Assembly: GCA_029224185.1 (NCBI GenBank)
Contig: CM055210.1
Span: forward strand, 13,778,400 to 13,842,399
Length of the DNA stretch: 64,000 nt
Reading direction: 5' to 3'
Source: Karalla daura
Taxonomy: Eukaryota; Chordata; Actinopteri; Chaetodontiformes; Leiognathidae
The notes below the pieces were generated by a model that was given only the letters and a program-made list of their open reading frames with translations, was not told where the DNA came from and did not search any database. Positions 10,301 to 23,300 of the stretch are shown here, piece after piece. Numbering within the stretch: position 1 is the stretch's first letter; every line of letters starts with the position of its first letter. The translations under genes and the position numbers were made by a program.

Positions 10301-12441
10301 TGTGTCACCATGGATTTCAGTGACTCAGGACAGTGGTCAGCTGATAGCTGCTCCCTCACTCTACCGTATATTTGCTTCGGACCAGGTAATACTTACTATT
10401 TCTTCCCTTTGACTAAAATATAAGTTTAACAATCATGCAAGTAATTGAACTCGTGGTACAAGATGCATTTCTATCGTTTTTCCTTGAAGGCAGTTACTCA
10501 ATGCATTTCATGAATTGTACTACTGTATAAGTAATTGGACGAGGCCTGTAAAAGTAAAGCTTTCTCGACTGGAGGAAATTTATTTTCTGGTGATTTTTCT
10601 CCAACAGCCCCTCCAAATACAGACAGCCTGATAGTAACTGGACAAGATGAGACCAGCATCACTCTGCAGTGGAACTATGTGAGCAGCAGTGTCAGCTTTG
10701 TTCTCCAGTATGGTGGGACAGAGATGAACATCACTGCTCTGGATGGAGATGGACCAGTGAGCCACACTGTATCTTCTCTCTCTCCTGGAACTGAGTACAC
10801 CTTCACTCTCTTCTCTGTGTTTGAGAACGTCAGAAGCAGTGGACTGAACATCACTGCAGTCACTGGTGAGACAGTTGAACTGATCAGTGTTTTATGAACA
10901 ACATGATGATTTAGACTATAGTATGTTGAGTAGGCAAGGAGTTGACAAGCTCCTGATGCGATTTGTGACCGTTTTGTTTTCCTTCACCAGCTCCTCTGAA
11001 CACAGACAGTTTCAGAGCATCAGAACAATATGAGACCAGCATCACTCTGCAGTGGAACTATGTGAACATCAGCAATACCTTTATTCTCCAGTACAATGGG
11101 ACAGAGATAAACATTACTTTTGCTCCGTATACATGGGTCGATGGAACAGTCACTCATTATGTATCTTCTCTCTCTCCTGGAACTGAGTACACCTTCACTC
11201 TCTTCTCTGTGATTGAGAACGTCAGAAGCAGTGGACTGAACATCTCTGCAGTCACTGGTGAGATGTCTGATTCCATATGTTCTGAAAATCATGCTGAATG
11301 ATAATAAAACATTAAAATCTAGATAATTATAAAACTGTCAGTTGTGCAGTAACTCAGTTGCATGTAGTTTTTCTCTTCTGCAATAATAGAACAATAATCA
11401 TTATTCTGGACCCAAACGGTCACTGTCACTGTTTTTCTTCCCCAGCTGCTGCAAACCCGGATCGATTCATAATAACAGACTTCAACGAGACCAGCATCAC
11501 TCTGCAGTGGAACAACGTGAACAATGTCAGCTTTGTTCTCCAGTATGGTGGGACAGAGATAAACATCACTGCTCCGGATGGAGACGGACCAGTGAGCCAC
11601 ACCGTCTCATCGCTCACTGCTAGACGTCAGTACCTGTTCACGCTGTTCTCTGTGTTCAACAACATCAGAAGCAGTGGCACATACGTCCTCGGAGCCACAG
11701 GTAACATCACCTCTCTTCAATTAGGCAATGAAGAGATTCATCCAAAGCTTCCAGACAGATAAACAGCAACCTTTTGAGTAATTTGCTTCTTTTGTTTGTG
11801 TTCTTACGTCTGTATCATGCACATTAGCATTAGCATTCACAAACACGTGCACTTTCATGAAGTTATTTAAGTCTAAATAACAATCTTCCTCTTTCATGAC
11901 AAATCACCTTTTTACCTGACCATCCATCTGCAATCAAGGACCATGTAAGTATCTGCCTTTTATTGCTACTCTTGTCTCAGTCTCTGCCTGAGACACTGAA
12001 GTGGATGTAATTAAGTTTCACTTTTCTGTTTTTAAGTGTTTAGAAGTGAGCGTGCTGATAAAAGCAAATAACTATATATTGTATTTCCAATTAAAAAAGT
12101 ACATCATTTAGTTTTCACATGTATAAATGTTGATATTGTACATTTCGTTTGTGTATGTATTTCAACAGCTCATGTTGTTGGATTGAAGGTCAAGTTAAGG
12201 TCATCTGTTCAGTCAGAGTCTGAGCTGCAGGATCAGATGAGGGAGGTGAGATAATCCACATCTTGGTCCTTTTTCTCTCACTATTTTCAGTTTGTGTCGT
12301 TCAAAAATAATATTTGGTTTCATTTTGTTTTCCAAAATCTAGCTCTTTCAGCGATATGGGATCCCATCATCCACAGTGGTGAAGATCAGGCCTTTTAGGA
12401 AGCCGTGGGAAGAAAGTCAAGATGAACTAGAGGAGAACTGA
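7373..12441 (+). CDS. Secreted C-type lectin x4 / fibronectin type III x3 protein
   Basis: Exons: 7373-7403, 7775-7942, 8120-8341, 8468-8567, 8959-9203, 9325-9495, 9585-9800, 9871-9970, 10150-10385, 10608-10865, 10991-11257, 11446-11700, 12169-12245, 12343-12441 (2445 nt, 814 aa). The start at 7373 gives MDYGILFVLAGALVSVSAQ, a signal peptide split over exons 1-2. A start at 7747 without exon 1 is the alternative. CTLDs cover residues about 20-140, 141-255, 256-384 and 385-496; FN3 domains cover 497-582, 583-671 and 672-756; a 58-residue basic/acidic tail ends ELEEN. CTLD2 and CTLD4 contain QPD, the galactose-type motif of C-type lectins; CTLD1 and CTLD3 have QPN and QPS and probably bind no sugar canonically. 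No transmembrane segment is seen, so secretion is inferred. Introns after exons 2 and 6 start with GC (GCAGGT). Ligand and function are unknown; an immune-type lectin is likely. Confidence 0.82.
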
Positions 12442-12713
12442 TCTTATCTGCTTGTGGGGGCACATTTGATCCAACATTGTTATTTTGTTTTCATTTGGAA
12501 GTTGTTTGCTCTTAACTCATAGGGATGGGTCTTTGGTGCCTGGGGTTTCACTACTTTGTGATTGAATTTTATATAGCTCCAGTTTGGTGTTGAGCAGCTA
12601 TGGGTGTGAATGTAGCTTGTATATTTGTGTCTATTCAAAGTAAAGAACCTTCAAATGGGGACATAATGATTGTGGTTTATTCAGCTGCTTCCTTGTCTCT
12701 ACCCATTTCAATA
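11243..12713. repeat. Segmental duplication, copy 2
   Basis: Near-identical partner of 5545-7018, including coding tail exons, introns, 3' UTR and a possible AGTAAA signal at 12639-12644. Equal similarity in introns and exons means recent duplication or gene conversion rather than selection on protein. Confidence 0.9.
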
Positions 12714-13484
12714 CAAAACAAAGTGAATGCAATCATGTTATCCAATACAATACAAAGACCTGCCACACAATACAAACCCATTGAGACACCTGACTGAGAC
12801 ATTACTCCACCCACCCTCGAACAACGTGGTTGCTGAAAAGCTGTGGAGGAAAGAAAACTCCCAGAGGGAGCAGTAGCAGCCCAGCAGGGAGGATTTGCAT
12901 GCCGCACTGCCAACGTTTGCCTCTTCGTCCCAGAGAGAGGTCATATTTCACAAACCGGCAACACGGTAAGGCAGACAAAACAGACGAGGTGAGTTCGTGT
13001 CAGCATTTAAGTAAAACATTCACGATCACTCCAGTAACGTGTCTAGATGGTCTCACGCCAGGCACGTAAACTGAGACCCAAGTCACCCAGGGTGACTAAG
13101 TAGCCACCCAGCTGCATGGGCAGTGCGAAACAGTACTTTCATACCTGTTCAGGATGAAAGAGCATGAAAGCATGCGAGTATTATGCATTTATAGGATTTG
13201 TTGGGTCCATTTTTCCTGCTAAGAGAGCGAAGAGTACTAGGATGAGTCATGCAGGTGGACTTTGGCCTGTGGATACCTTTGAACTACTCAAAGTTAGGCG
13301 AACGATAAGGAAGTTCAGATGTTTGTGGCTGCAATAAAACCTGCACAGGATAGTCTGAAGAAGATAGATAGGACCTTGAGGAATGCCTCCAGGGTGTTCA
13401 CTTTGGAAAGACTCTGGTTTATACTCTGTGTTTTGTAAATGTTTTTATTTTCGAGACAACTGTATTTCCTGTCTCATCTAACAG
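12714..13484 (+). promoter_or_regulatory. Intergenic region and probable 5' non-coding exon of the TRIM gene
   Basis: A good splice donor (ACG followed by GTAAGG at 12966) ends a probable non-coding first exon reaching about 12845-12965. The acceptor CTAACAG at 13478-13484 opens the first coding exon. No other coding signal is seen. The exon 5' limit is a guess. Confidence 0.4.
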
Positions 13485-13505
13485 TGCTTCTTTATCCCGA
13501 AGACC

Positions 13506-16211
13506 ATGGCCGCCCCCAGCATGCTCCTGTCTGAGCAGCAGTTCCAGTGTTGCATCTGTCTGGATGTTTTCTCTGAGCCCGTCTCCATCCCCTGCGGCCA
13601 CAGCTTCTGCTTCACCTGCATCACCTCACACTGGGAACGCAGCCGCGCTACCCGCTGCCCAAAATGTCAGACCGTCTTCGAAAGCCGGCCGGAGCTTTGC
13701 GAAAATTCCTTCATCAAGGAAATGTCGGAGCAGATCCGAGCGAGGAAGCAGAATGTCATCATGTCAGAGGCAGCGAGAGCGATACACTGTGATGTGTGTG
13801 TGGGAAATCAAACCACGGCCCTGAAGTCCTGCCTCGTGTGTCTGACCTCCTATTGCGAGAAGCATCTGGAGCCACACCTGAGGGTTGCAACGTTAAAGAT
13901 CCACAAGCTGATTGAGCCTGTGGCCATGCTGGAGAGCCGCATCTGTAAAAGGCATCAGCGGCTCCTGGAGCTGTTCTGCAGAGACGAGCAGAGGTGTGTC
14001 TGCGTGCTGTGCACCGAGACGGACCACCGCAGCCACAACATCGTCCCAGTGGAGCGAGAGAGTCAGGAGAAGAAGGTGAGCTCCAAGGTTACCGGTCTGT
14101 TGAATACACGTCCAGCCTTTGGGTTTTTTTAATGTCTGTTATGTTGTCCAGGCCCAGATGAAAAAGATCAAGACTGATGTGCAACAGATGATCCAAGACA
14201 GACTGCAGAAAGTGGCGGAGATCAAGCACTCTGTTGAACTCAGCAAAGTGAGTTGTAGCAGAAATACTTATGTATGAACACTGGCTGTTTCTCCAGTCAT
14301 TCTGCATTCCCTTATCTAATGTCCTCAGGAAAACTCAAAGAGGGACATTGTGGAAAGCATGGAAGTCTTCACGACTCTGTTTCGCTTTATGGAGAGATGT
14401 CAAGCTAAGCTAATGGAGACAATCCAGAGGAAGCAGGTGGAGGCAGAGCAGAGAGCAGAGAAGATCATCACTGAGCTGGAGCTGGACATCACTGAGCTGG
14501 AGAGAAAGAGATTTGAGATAGAGCAGCTGTTTCACACTGAGGACCATCTACATCTCCTGCAGGTCAGGATTCATCTCAGTGAGTGACTGTCATGCAATTC
14601 CCACATAAGTCTAAAACTGTTTCTTTCACATTTGACTGGTTTTACACCAGAGGTTTCCAGCACTCAGTTCTCCTGCCAGAACCTGCTCTGACTTCATCAT
14701 TCATTCAGACACGTGTCTGGGGACGGTCAGGAGAGCGGTGGCCACTATTCAACAGCAGCTGGAGTCAGCTTTGAAAAAACTGTCCATTCAAGGTCTAAAC
14801 AGGCAAAATAATTTCTTATGATGTCAATGAATGCATGAATTACCCTGGTTATGTTTTCAATGGTATGTTCCTGTCCCACCTTGCAGAGCATGAGAAGATG
14901 CAACAATACGCAGGTACAGATAAGACTTTAAAACATCAATTTAATGGAGATATGAAGTTAAACTCATGAGCAAGCTGAACTACTGTCTTCCAGTTGATAT
15001 CTATCTGGACCCCAGGACGGCCAATCCCTGGCTGTTCCTGTCCCAGGATGGGAAACAGGTCCGGGATGGAGATGTTGAGCAGAGGGTGGCAGACCTACCA
15101 GAGCGCTTTGACACAGCACCATGCGTCCTCGCCACCAGGGTACGTGTGATGATGTTTGTGTTTATCCTTGTGCTTGTTCCAAGCGAGCCAGAAGAGTTTG
15201 AAAAAACATGGTGAAGCAGCATTTTGTTACAATAAACTCTGACAGATCTCTAGTCAGGCTCCTGTCACCTGCACCACCTGAAGACAGTCTCTGTACACAG
15301 CAGGTGTAGAGCCTCCACAGAAACATGAGTAACAGCAGAACATCTCTTTTCTTATGTTGAGGTCAGTTTAGGAGAAGCCATACATTCTGGGTTAGTTTGG
15401 ACCCGACCACAACAGGAGGGTTAAGCAGGTGCACATTCTGCAAGTATTACACCTGCATTGCTTTTATTTTGAAGGTGACTCCTATTTTTTCTTTTCAATT
15501 AAGGTAGGTTCCTGCATTCTTCAGTAGGTCACCGTAATGTTTAGACCAGAGATGCCAATTACCTTTTAGCACTCAATATATTAGCTGCTGTTGAACCATA
15601 CGCTGCAACATTTGTGGGGTACAGGTTGCTGTGCTCAATGACAATGAATGAAGAAATAAAGCTTCATGTAAAGCTTTGTGAGCTGAGTGCAAAGCCAAAG
15701 TCGATGGTTTTCATGTAGTTTCACGTTGCCCTCCACCGCACAGGTTTCCTGTTTAACTGCACACTCTCTTGCAATGCAGGGTTTCACCACTGGGCGGCAC
15801 TACTGGGAGGTGGACGTGGGGAACAAGTCAGCGTGGGACTTAGGAGTGGCTCAGCAGTCGGTCAGCAGGAAAGGGACGGTCACGCTGAGTCCAGAGGACG
15901 GCTACTGGGCCGTGTGTCTGAGGAAGGCCAGCGAGTACCGAGCATGTGCAGGGCAGGCCCAGCTGCTGGGGCTCTCTCAGAGGCCCAGGGTTGTCGGGGT
16001 GTTCCTGGATTACGAAGACGGGGCTGTGTCCTTCTATGACGCAGAGGCCAAGTCGCACATCTATTCTTACAGCCGTTTCCACTTCACTGAGGCCATGTTT
16101 CCCTTCTTCAACCCAGACATGAGTGACGGCAGTAGCAACAAGTCACCGCTCATCATCCGGCCCATCAGCGGAGTCAGCAGAGACGGGGATTTAGATGGCA
16201 TTACAATATGA
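13506..16211 (+). CDS. TRIM-family E3 ubiquitin ligase (RING, B-box, coiled coil, PRY-SPRY)
   Basis: Exons (coding): 13506-14075, 14152-14247, 14329-14562, 14651-14792, 14887-14913, 14994-15139, 15780-16211 (1647 nt, 548 aa). The RING is C3HC4 with C16, C19, C30, H32, C35, C38, C51 and C54. A B-box 1-like Cys cluster lies at residues 95-120 and B-box 2 at about 147-178. A coiled coil covers about 190-330, a DTCLGTVRRAV linker follows, and PRY-SPRY covers about 356-548 with the GRHYWEVDV and DYEDGAVSFYD blocks. The start follows the acceptor by 21 bp in a good context (ACCATGG). TRIM RING domains transfer ubiquitin and the SPRY domain binds the target. Fish TRIMs of this layout form large expanded families, many linked to antiviral or inflammatory responses, so I do not assign an orthologue. 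Possible poly(A) signals are at 16396-16401 and 16423-16428. Confidence 0.9.
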
Positions 16212-16428
16212 TGTGTTTTGTCACGAGACAATACAATGTAAAAGTGTCCTGCATTGCTGCATACTAACCATTGCAAGATGATTTGTTGTTGTTGAACTAT
16301 ATTGTATATGTTATTTTAAATTGCAGTGATTCTTGCCAACAATCAATCTGAAGTTATGAATGGTAACTATCACAATCCAAAACAGATTATACCCCAATAA
16401 AACTGTATGCTCAATACTCAACAATAAA

Positions 16429-17323
16429 CACTTCATTGGTCACTGCAAACATTGTCTCCTGTTAACTGAAGACAGCAAACTGGCGGTCACTAATCAGATT
16501 ATCCGAGCAGAGATGGGATTAGCCTGGGGGCAGATGGAGCACTGAGACAGACTTTAGGATTGAGTTTTGCAGGAGCATTACTCACATATACCATCCAGTC
16601 ACAGGTATGTCCCTCGACCCGGTGCCTTCACGCATGCACAGAGTCACTGCCGGTGACTTTGCAGCACCGTGTGATGCCGCTAACAGAGGTTCTTTCATAA
16701 AAAACACATGTCAGTGTTAAGAGAGATGCAAAAGGGTGAGGAAAGAGGGAAGGAGGAAGGGATGAAGAGGGATTAAAACTGATATTATCCAAGCACAGGG
16801 CGGAGACTGGGGTGTGCAGAGAGTCAACAAGCTGCACTGCACAGCCGAAGGAGGAGAGGCTAAACTTGTTTGGATGGTCCGCAGACCAGGGTAAGGGTAA
16901 AATCCTTTATTTCATGTGTTAATGTGAAAGTAATATGAGAATGCAGGGGTCAAAGTGTCTTCTGTCAGTGACTGTGCAGCTATATAGCTGTAGTTTGCCT
17001 CATTGTAGCTTTCACTAACAGAATGTACAGGATGCCTCAAACTGAGAGCACATTTATTATTATGCATTATAACTCTTTAGTGCTTATTATTCTACTACTA
17101 ATTCTACTAATTGACCGGGATTGCATCTACTATCCACTCTAATGTCAACAACGAGGAAGGGAATGACTTTTTGACACAAGGCTCGCTCTTTCCTGTGTTG
17201 CTCTGACAGCATTTGATTGGAATTGAAGCCTCAGCCTGAAGCCTCAGTCTGATGGAGGAACCAGTAGACCAGTGATGCCCTCCCAGACAAGTTTGCTGTT
17301 GTGACAGTTCAAAGACTGGTGCG
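16429..17323 (+). other. Intergenic region and 5' flank of rpgrip1
   Basis: No coding exon is seen. A possible non-coding exon ends at the donor GTAAGG near 16890, and an acceptor (CTGACAG at about 17203-17209) could begin the 5' UTR part of the exon that holds the ATG at 17324. These are splice-signal guesses only. Confidence 0.3.
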
Positions 17324-20300
17324 ATGTCGCCGGTGGTGGACGAGACGGCCGGGGATCTCCCCGTCAGGGATGTGGGTCCGATGAGGGCTGGACTGATGGC
17401 AACCGTCCCAGGTTTGTGTGTCTAATCTCACATCATTATCTGTGTGCGTGTGTTCTTCTGTGAACCTGCTGAATCGGGCAGAGGAGACGTGTCGGTTTGG
17501 TTAGGATGGGACCACTTTATCTGCTCGTTTAGAAGCATGTCGGGTATCGAGTTGTGAGAGTTGAGATTCTGAATCTTGCAATGACAGTTTGTCTATTTTT
17601 TGTAATATCTTTGAAGCTACAGCTACGCAATTAAGAATGTACAAATAGATAAAGATAAATGTGTGTCTGTGTGTGTATGTGTATGTGAGTATTGCCCTGA
17701 AAAGTGGAGTGACTGTACATTTTATGCCATGTTTTGTGCCTTGGATGGATGCTGTTGTATTTGTATTATCGTTACTATTATTCTAGGATTTACATAATAG
17801 ATAGATAGTAGATAGTAATAGATAATAGATAGCAATACATAAATAGACAGATAGAAATAGATAAGTAGTCTAAAGTACAGTACAGGGTAAGCCATTTCTA
17901 TACATGATTTAATTTACTATATAACATTACACTTAGATCACAATGTGTCAGTGTCAGACTGCATCAGCTGGTAACCATGGTAACAGGAGAGATGTTGAGG
18001 ACCGAGTGGAAGAGTCAGCCAGTCGTTTTTGTGCCGTATTTAATATACCGTGATAGTTGTTTTTTTGTCAGTAAAACCCACAAAACCAGCAAGAAGTTCT
18101 GCTTCGTCATGTTTTATAGAAGTTATAACTAAGTTCCCACAGATGGTCCCACAGCATGGGGGGTTTCATACATTTAAGAGAGAGAGAGAGGGAGTCTTGG
18201 CTAACCTGACCTACCTGTTGCCATTCTCAGATAACGTCCGTGATACGAAGCCATGGAAGAAACATCACGTCACAAAGACAAAGGGTAAATCTTTACACGA
18301 CACACCCTACCAGATCTTAGAGGACATCCACGGACTGTATGTGATGCACAGTCGCCGCTCTCGTGTCTCTGCAGTGGACCCCCAGCGGCTGTTCCGGTTT
18401 CCCAGAGAGCACCTGGAGGACCTGTGCCTCAGGCTGCAGGAAGAGAACAGCGCGCTGAGGCAGCACGCCCGCACGCAGGAGCAGCGGCTGCGCAGGTCTC
18501 CCTCGCGGACGCTCCAGCTGTGCCAGCACAGGCCCCAGTAACAGCTGACTGACCTCAGGATGTCTCCTTCCCCACCTCAGGATGTCTGCCAGGCTGGTGC
18601 GTCTACGCCAGGCCCGGCCTGGGTCCAGCGCCGTCAAGGACAGAGACATGGAGGACACCATCCAGGAGCTGGAGGCCCGAGTGGCCATGCTGGAGAGCCA
18701 GAAAGGGGTGCTGCAGAACAAGCTCAGCTTGGCCAAGCAGCATATCATGGACCTCGGCGGGCGGACCCCATACAAGTTTAGCAAAGGTGTGAGTAATGTT
18801 GTGCTTCATTATCTGAGCTTCATCTGAGCATGAGCTGAGCTCTCCCTTTCGTTTTCATTCACTTCCTGTCAGGTAAAAGTATGGAGGTGGAGGGCGGAGT
18901 CAGGAGGGCAGCGCAGACTGCACCACCCCGCTATGGCCCCATGCTGGAAGACACCCGCACAGACATGGAGAGATTGTAAGTTTGATGGAGAAGTGAGCAT
19001 TGTGGGGGTAAAAACTAGAGAATATTCTAGAAGTGTTATCTCTGTCCCTGCAGCTAAACAGAAGTGTAGCTTTCTCATGTTTTCAGTTTCCTGCATCATT
19101 GATCAACAAAGTAAATAATAAGAGGAAAGTGTGCCAGACTCTTCATCCCACCTGACTTCCCTCTTTCTCTCGGTCTCTCTCTCTCTTTCTCTGGCTCTCT
19201 CTCCCAGCAGGTCAAGTGTGACAGAGCAGGTGAGGATTGCAGAGCTGGAGATCACAGCCCAAGCACTCAGGGACACGCTGAGAGACAAGGAGAAGGAGAT
19301 CGAAGGAACGGTGAAAGAGATCCGGAAGCAGCAGGCGGACCGTCACAGGTGGCCACAGCTTCACTGTGATTACTGCTTCTAATGGAGCAATGCATTGCAT
19401 ACAGCTCCAAACTAGCAAATAAGCCTTTCTGTATTTCAGTACATTCCATTACAGTGCTGCTTTTATGTTGATTTCCAAACCTGGTGTAACTCGCTGTAAA
19501 ATAACTGTGTGAGTTATGTCAATGAATGAGTTTGTTGCTTCGCCAGAATCACCATCAGAGAGAATGTGGATTTGATCCGTCTGCAAAAGCAGCTTTCAGA
19601 GAAGAGCACGGCGCTGAGAGTCACACAAGAGAAGTTCAGGAACCTGCAGGAGGTCAGCTGACAGTATCTCTTCTCATCAGGCATGAATCTCTTTGTTTCT
19701 TATTTAGCTGCTAGATTAAGCTCTCTGTTGTTGTCGTTCTTCCACCCATCCAGACCTATGAGAATCAGCTGGAGGAGGTACATGCCCATCTCAGACAAGA
19801 AGCCGAGTGAACGCTTCAGACAAGCATAGTGACACTTTGCAGGTAAAATGAGATTGTGCTTGTAATGACTTGGACTGTGTCACGTGTGAACCTCAGAGCC
19901 AGAGGTCTCTGAGAGAAAGCCAGAAAGCTCTGCTGGAGAGAGTGGAGGAGCTGACCGAGCAGCTAAAGCAGGAGAGACAGAGAGCCCTGACACTGGAGGG
20001 GAAGCTGAACACCTCCACCCTGTCTCTGCAGACCCTGGACAAGGTATATGTCCTTATATATCCACCCTAGCAGGAATCCTGGAACGTTTCTGATTCCATC
20101 TGATTCTTTATCTCCCAGCTGCAGGAGAGGATATCAGACCTGGAGGGAGAGAGGGATCTAATAAAGGAAAACTACAACACTCTTCTGGAGAGGTTAGATG
20201 ATATCACGAAATCCAGAAGAACATTCTGGATATCGACCTTTGGCCCTGATATTTTGTGTTTCTTCTTCAATATCTCTCTCTTTTCTCTCTAAGTACTCTG

Positions 20301-23300
20301 TCCGTGCAAGGCAACCATGAGGGCCAGGTGGAAAGGCACAGAGAGGTGGACCACAGGATGGAGAGAGCGGGAGAGAGCGTGGGCAGGACGGACATCCAGA
20401 CTCTGGAGGACAGGCAGCGAGGGGAGAGGGAGGAGAGGAGCAGGCTGGAGCTGGAGAAGGACAGACTGAGACGGGAGAGGGAGCTGCTTGAGGAGCAGAG
20501 GGAGCGAGACAGAGGTAGGAGGCCCATATAGGCTTTGTGGCTGTGCCGCTCCAGCTACTAGCTTGTTTCGGAAAGCAGATATTCCCAGGGCCTGCAAAAT
20601 AGCATCCAAGGCATTTCTCCATTCCTTCCTCCCAGAGATTTCTGTGATGACGAGGGAGAAACGAGAGCATCTGGAGCGAGAGGTTGTCCAGTATAAGGAG
20701 CAGGTGTCTGTGCTGCAGGACCGACTGGACTCAGTGACCAAGGTCAGGCAGGAGGAGGAACAAAGAATACGTCTGAGGAGGTTTTCTCACATCTTTGTCA
20801 TATTGTTTGTGGCACCTCTCAACATTTCTCTTCTCTCTCTCTCTCTCTCCCAGGAGTTTGACATGAGTGTTGAGGAGCTCAGTGACACCCTGGTGCAGAT
20901 CAGGGTGCGTGCGCTGCCTCACATCTGCTTTATAAGACAAACCAACTGTGTTTCAAACTGAGTTTTAATGTCATACCTCGCGTCTGAATCCCCAGGCCTT
21001 CCGGATCCAGCAGGAGAGCAGGATGGGGCTGTCCTCACCCTGGGGCGACAGGAAGGTGGAGATGGACTCGCCTCGTGAACTGGCCAACATCCAGGCATCA
21101 CATGCTGAGACGGTGCTGGAGCTGGAGAAAACAAGAAACCTCCTGCTGGTGGAGCACCGCATCAGCAAAGATCTGCAGGTAGACATACACACACACACAC
21201 ATACACACACCTGTCAGAGCCACAAAGACCTCCCAAAACTACTCCAGCCGACCCTGATACTCCTCATCTTTGACTGTCCTGTCGTTCCCAAGGAAGAGTT
21301 GAACACAGTCAACCAGAGGATGGAGAAAGAGAAAGAGGAGAGCAGGAGGAGAATGGGAGAGAAGGACAAACTTCTGTCAAAGAGGGCTCTGCAGATCAGC
21401 ACTTTACAAGGTATGAAACTCAAGAGAACTTGCTGTCTCTACAGATGGTTGACATACATGAAGGAATGAAAAGAAAAACCTGTTCTGTTTGGTCTCCAAA
21501 GCTCAGCTGAAGGAGTTAGCCTACAGCCCCAGGAACTACAAACGCACCATACCGGTACAGTACACCTGGCCAGCTGCAGAGCAGGAGCTGGAGCAGCCCA
21601 GTGAGGACGACCTGCCGTTCTCCCAGCTGAGAGCCGGGGAGTCGCTGCTGGAGATCCACCTTAAGGTCTAGAAATTACTCCTACTATCGTTTGTCTTCCC
21701 CAATCAAAACGATGTGAATGTTTCCTCATAAAGATGAGTTGTGTTCCTCCTCCTCCAGTCGGCCACCTTCACCCCGGCAGGGCTCCGGGTCATGGGCAGC
21801 GTCTGTCCCGGAGCAGACGGGAGCAACAGCATCGTGACCTTCTGCACCTACGGGCTCCTGGACTTCGAGGTGCACTCCACTCCCCTGGTGTCCGGCAGCC
21901 AGCCCAGCTACAGCTTCACCTCCCGCTACGCTCTGAGCGCCCGGGACCTGGGCAGGCTGGGGGGTCAGGGCTCCAGGGTGCGGCTGGAGCTGCACCAGGC
22001 GCTGGGAGGGGTTCGCTTCGTGACGCATGGAAGTGGGCAGATGTCCCTCATGGCTGCCATGCAGCAGCGAGGGGAGCGCATGGGCGGCCATGTCAAAATC
22101 ACAGGTGTGTGGCATCCATTCCTGCACACAGTCCAGTCTCTGCAGTGGAGCTGAGGCTCTTTCAACTTAACAACGTCTAAAGCCACGACTGAAGTAGCGT
22201 GTGGTCAAACAGCTCCAGTTCTGATCAGAACCACCTGTCTCCCTCTCTCCTAGGCCGTGAGGGTGAGACTGTCGGTGTGGTGGATTTCTGGGTGCGCCTG
22301 TTCCACCCAGCGGAACCGGTAGAGACGGTGATAGAGAGAGGAGCTGACAGGGCAGCCGCTGCACAGAGGGGCCCGGGGCAGGTCACCCTAGGCTGGCAAG
22401 ACGTTGACCACGAGGTAAAGGAGAGTGACGGTGAAGAAGACTAATGAATGTGTATGTAACAGAGACACAAATAACCAAAAAAACGCAATATATCATGTGA
22501 CAGGAGTTGCACGACTATGGCGGTGGGATTCCCAACGAGCTGGTGGTGATGCTGGAACGCTGCGTGGGTCTCAGCGCTCGCTGGCCTGGACTCCTGCCCG
22601 ACGCCTACCTGAGCTACCGCCTCTACGACCTGCCGCCACACGTCTCCCAAGCAGCCCAGTGCTCCGCCGACCCGGTGTTCAACGACAGGACCAGCTACCC
22701 TCTGGCTGTGACCGCTGACATCCTGCACTACCTGAGGTATGATGCTCCTCACACTGCTACCAGGGGACAGGCTGTCTGTGGCTGCCAGATCAACATGAAA
22801 GGGTGCCAGGTCTGTGCAGAAACAGACAGTAATATTCCAACACCCAAAAACTGTAAAAGGGTTTCCATAGCTTTGATGTTAGCACCACAGAATGAGGATA
22901 GATACTCCATTCAACCACTCTATCCCTTTGAATAGCAGCCCCAGCATCCTAGATCAAAGATCTTCTCAGTGATGAAATTAAAACTCGACTATTTTCATTT
23001 TGCTCAGATCCAGCAGTTTATGGGTGTATGTGTTCGACGACAGCGATGACCAGGTACCTCCAGCCTATCTGGCCAAGACACCAATCCCACTCCGAGCCCT
23101 GGCTACGGGCAAAGAGATCAGAGGTAAGAGAGAGGGAACAACCTCCGGCCTCTTTCCTCCATCTATCTATCTATCTATATATATATCTATCTATCTGGCC
23201 AGATATCAGAAGTGATTTCCATCGTTTGTCCAGGTGACTATGTGCTGAGGGATCCAGCTGGTGGGCCCCGGGGCATGGTCCGGGTCGTGATGAAGTGGAA

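Noticed and set aside
18050..18374. Open frame upstream of rpgrip1 exon 2
   Set aside because: Only the part from 18375 follows an acceptor and matches the family; the rest is intron read-through.
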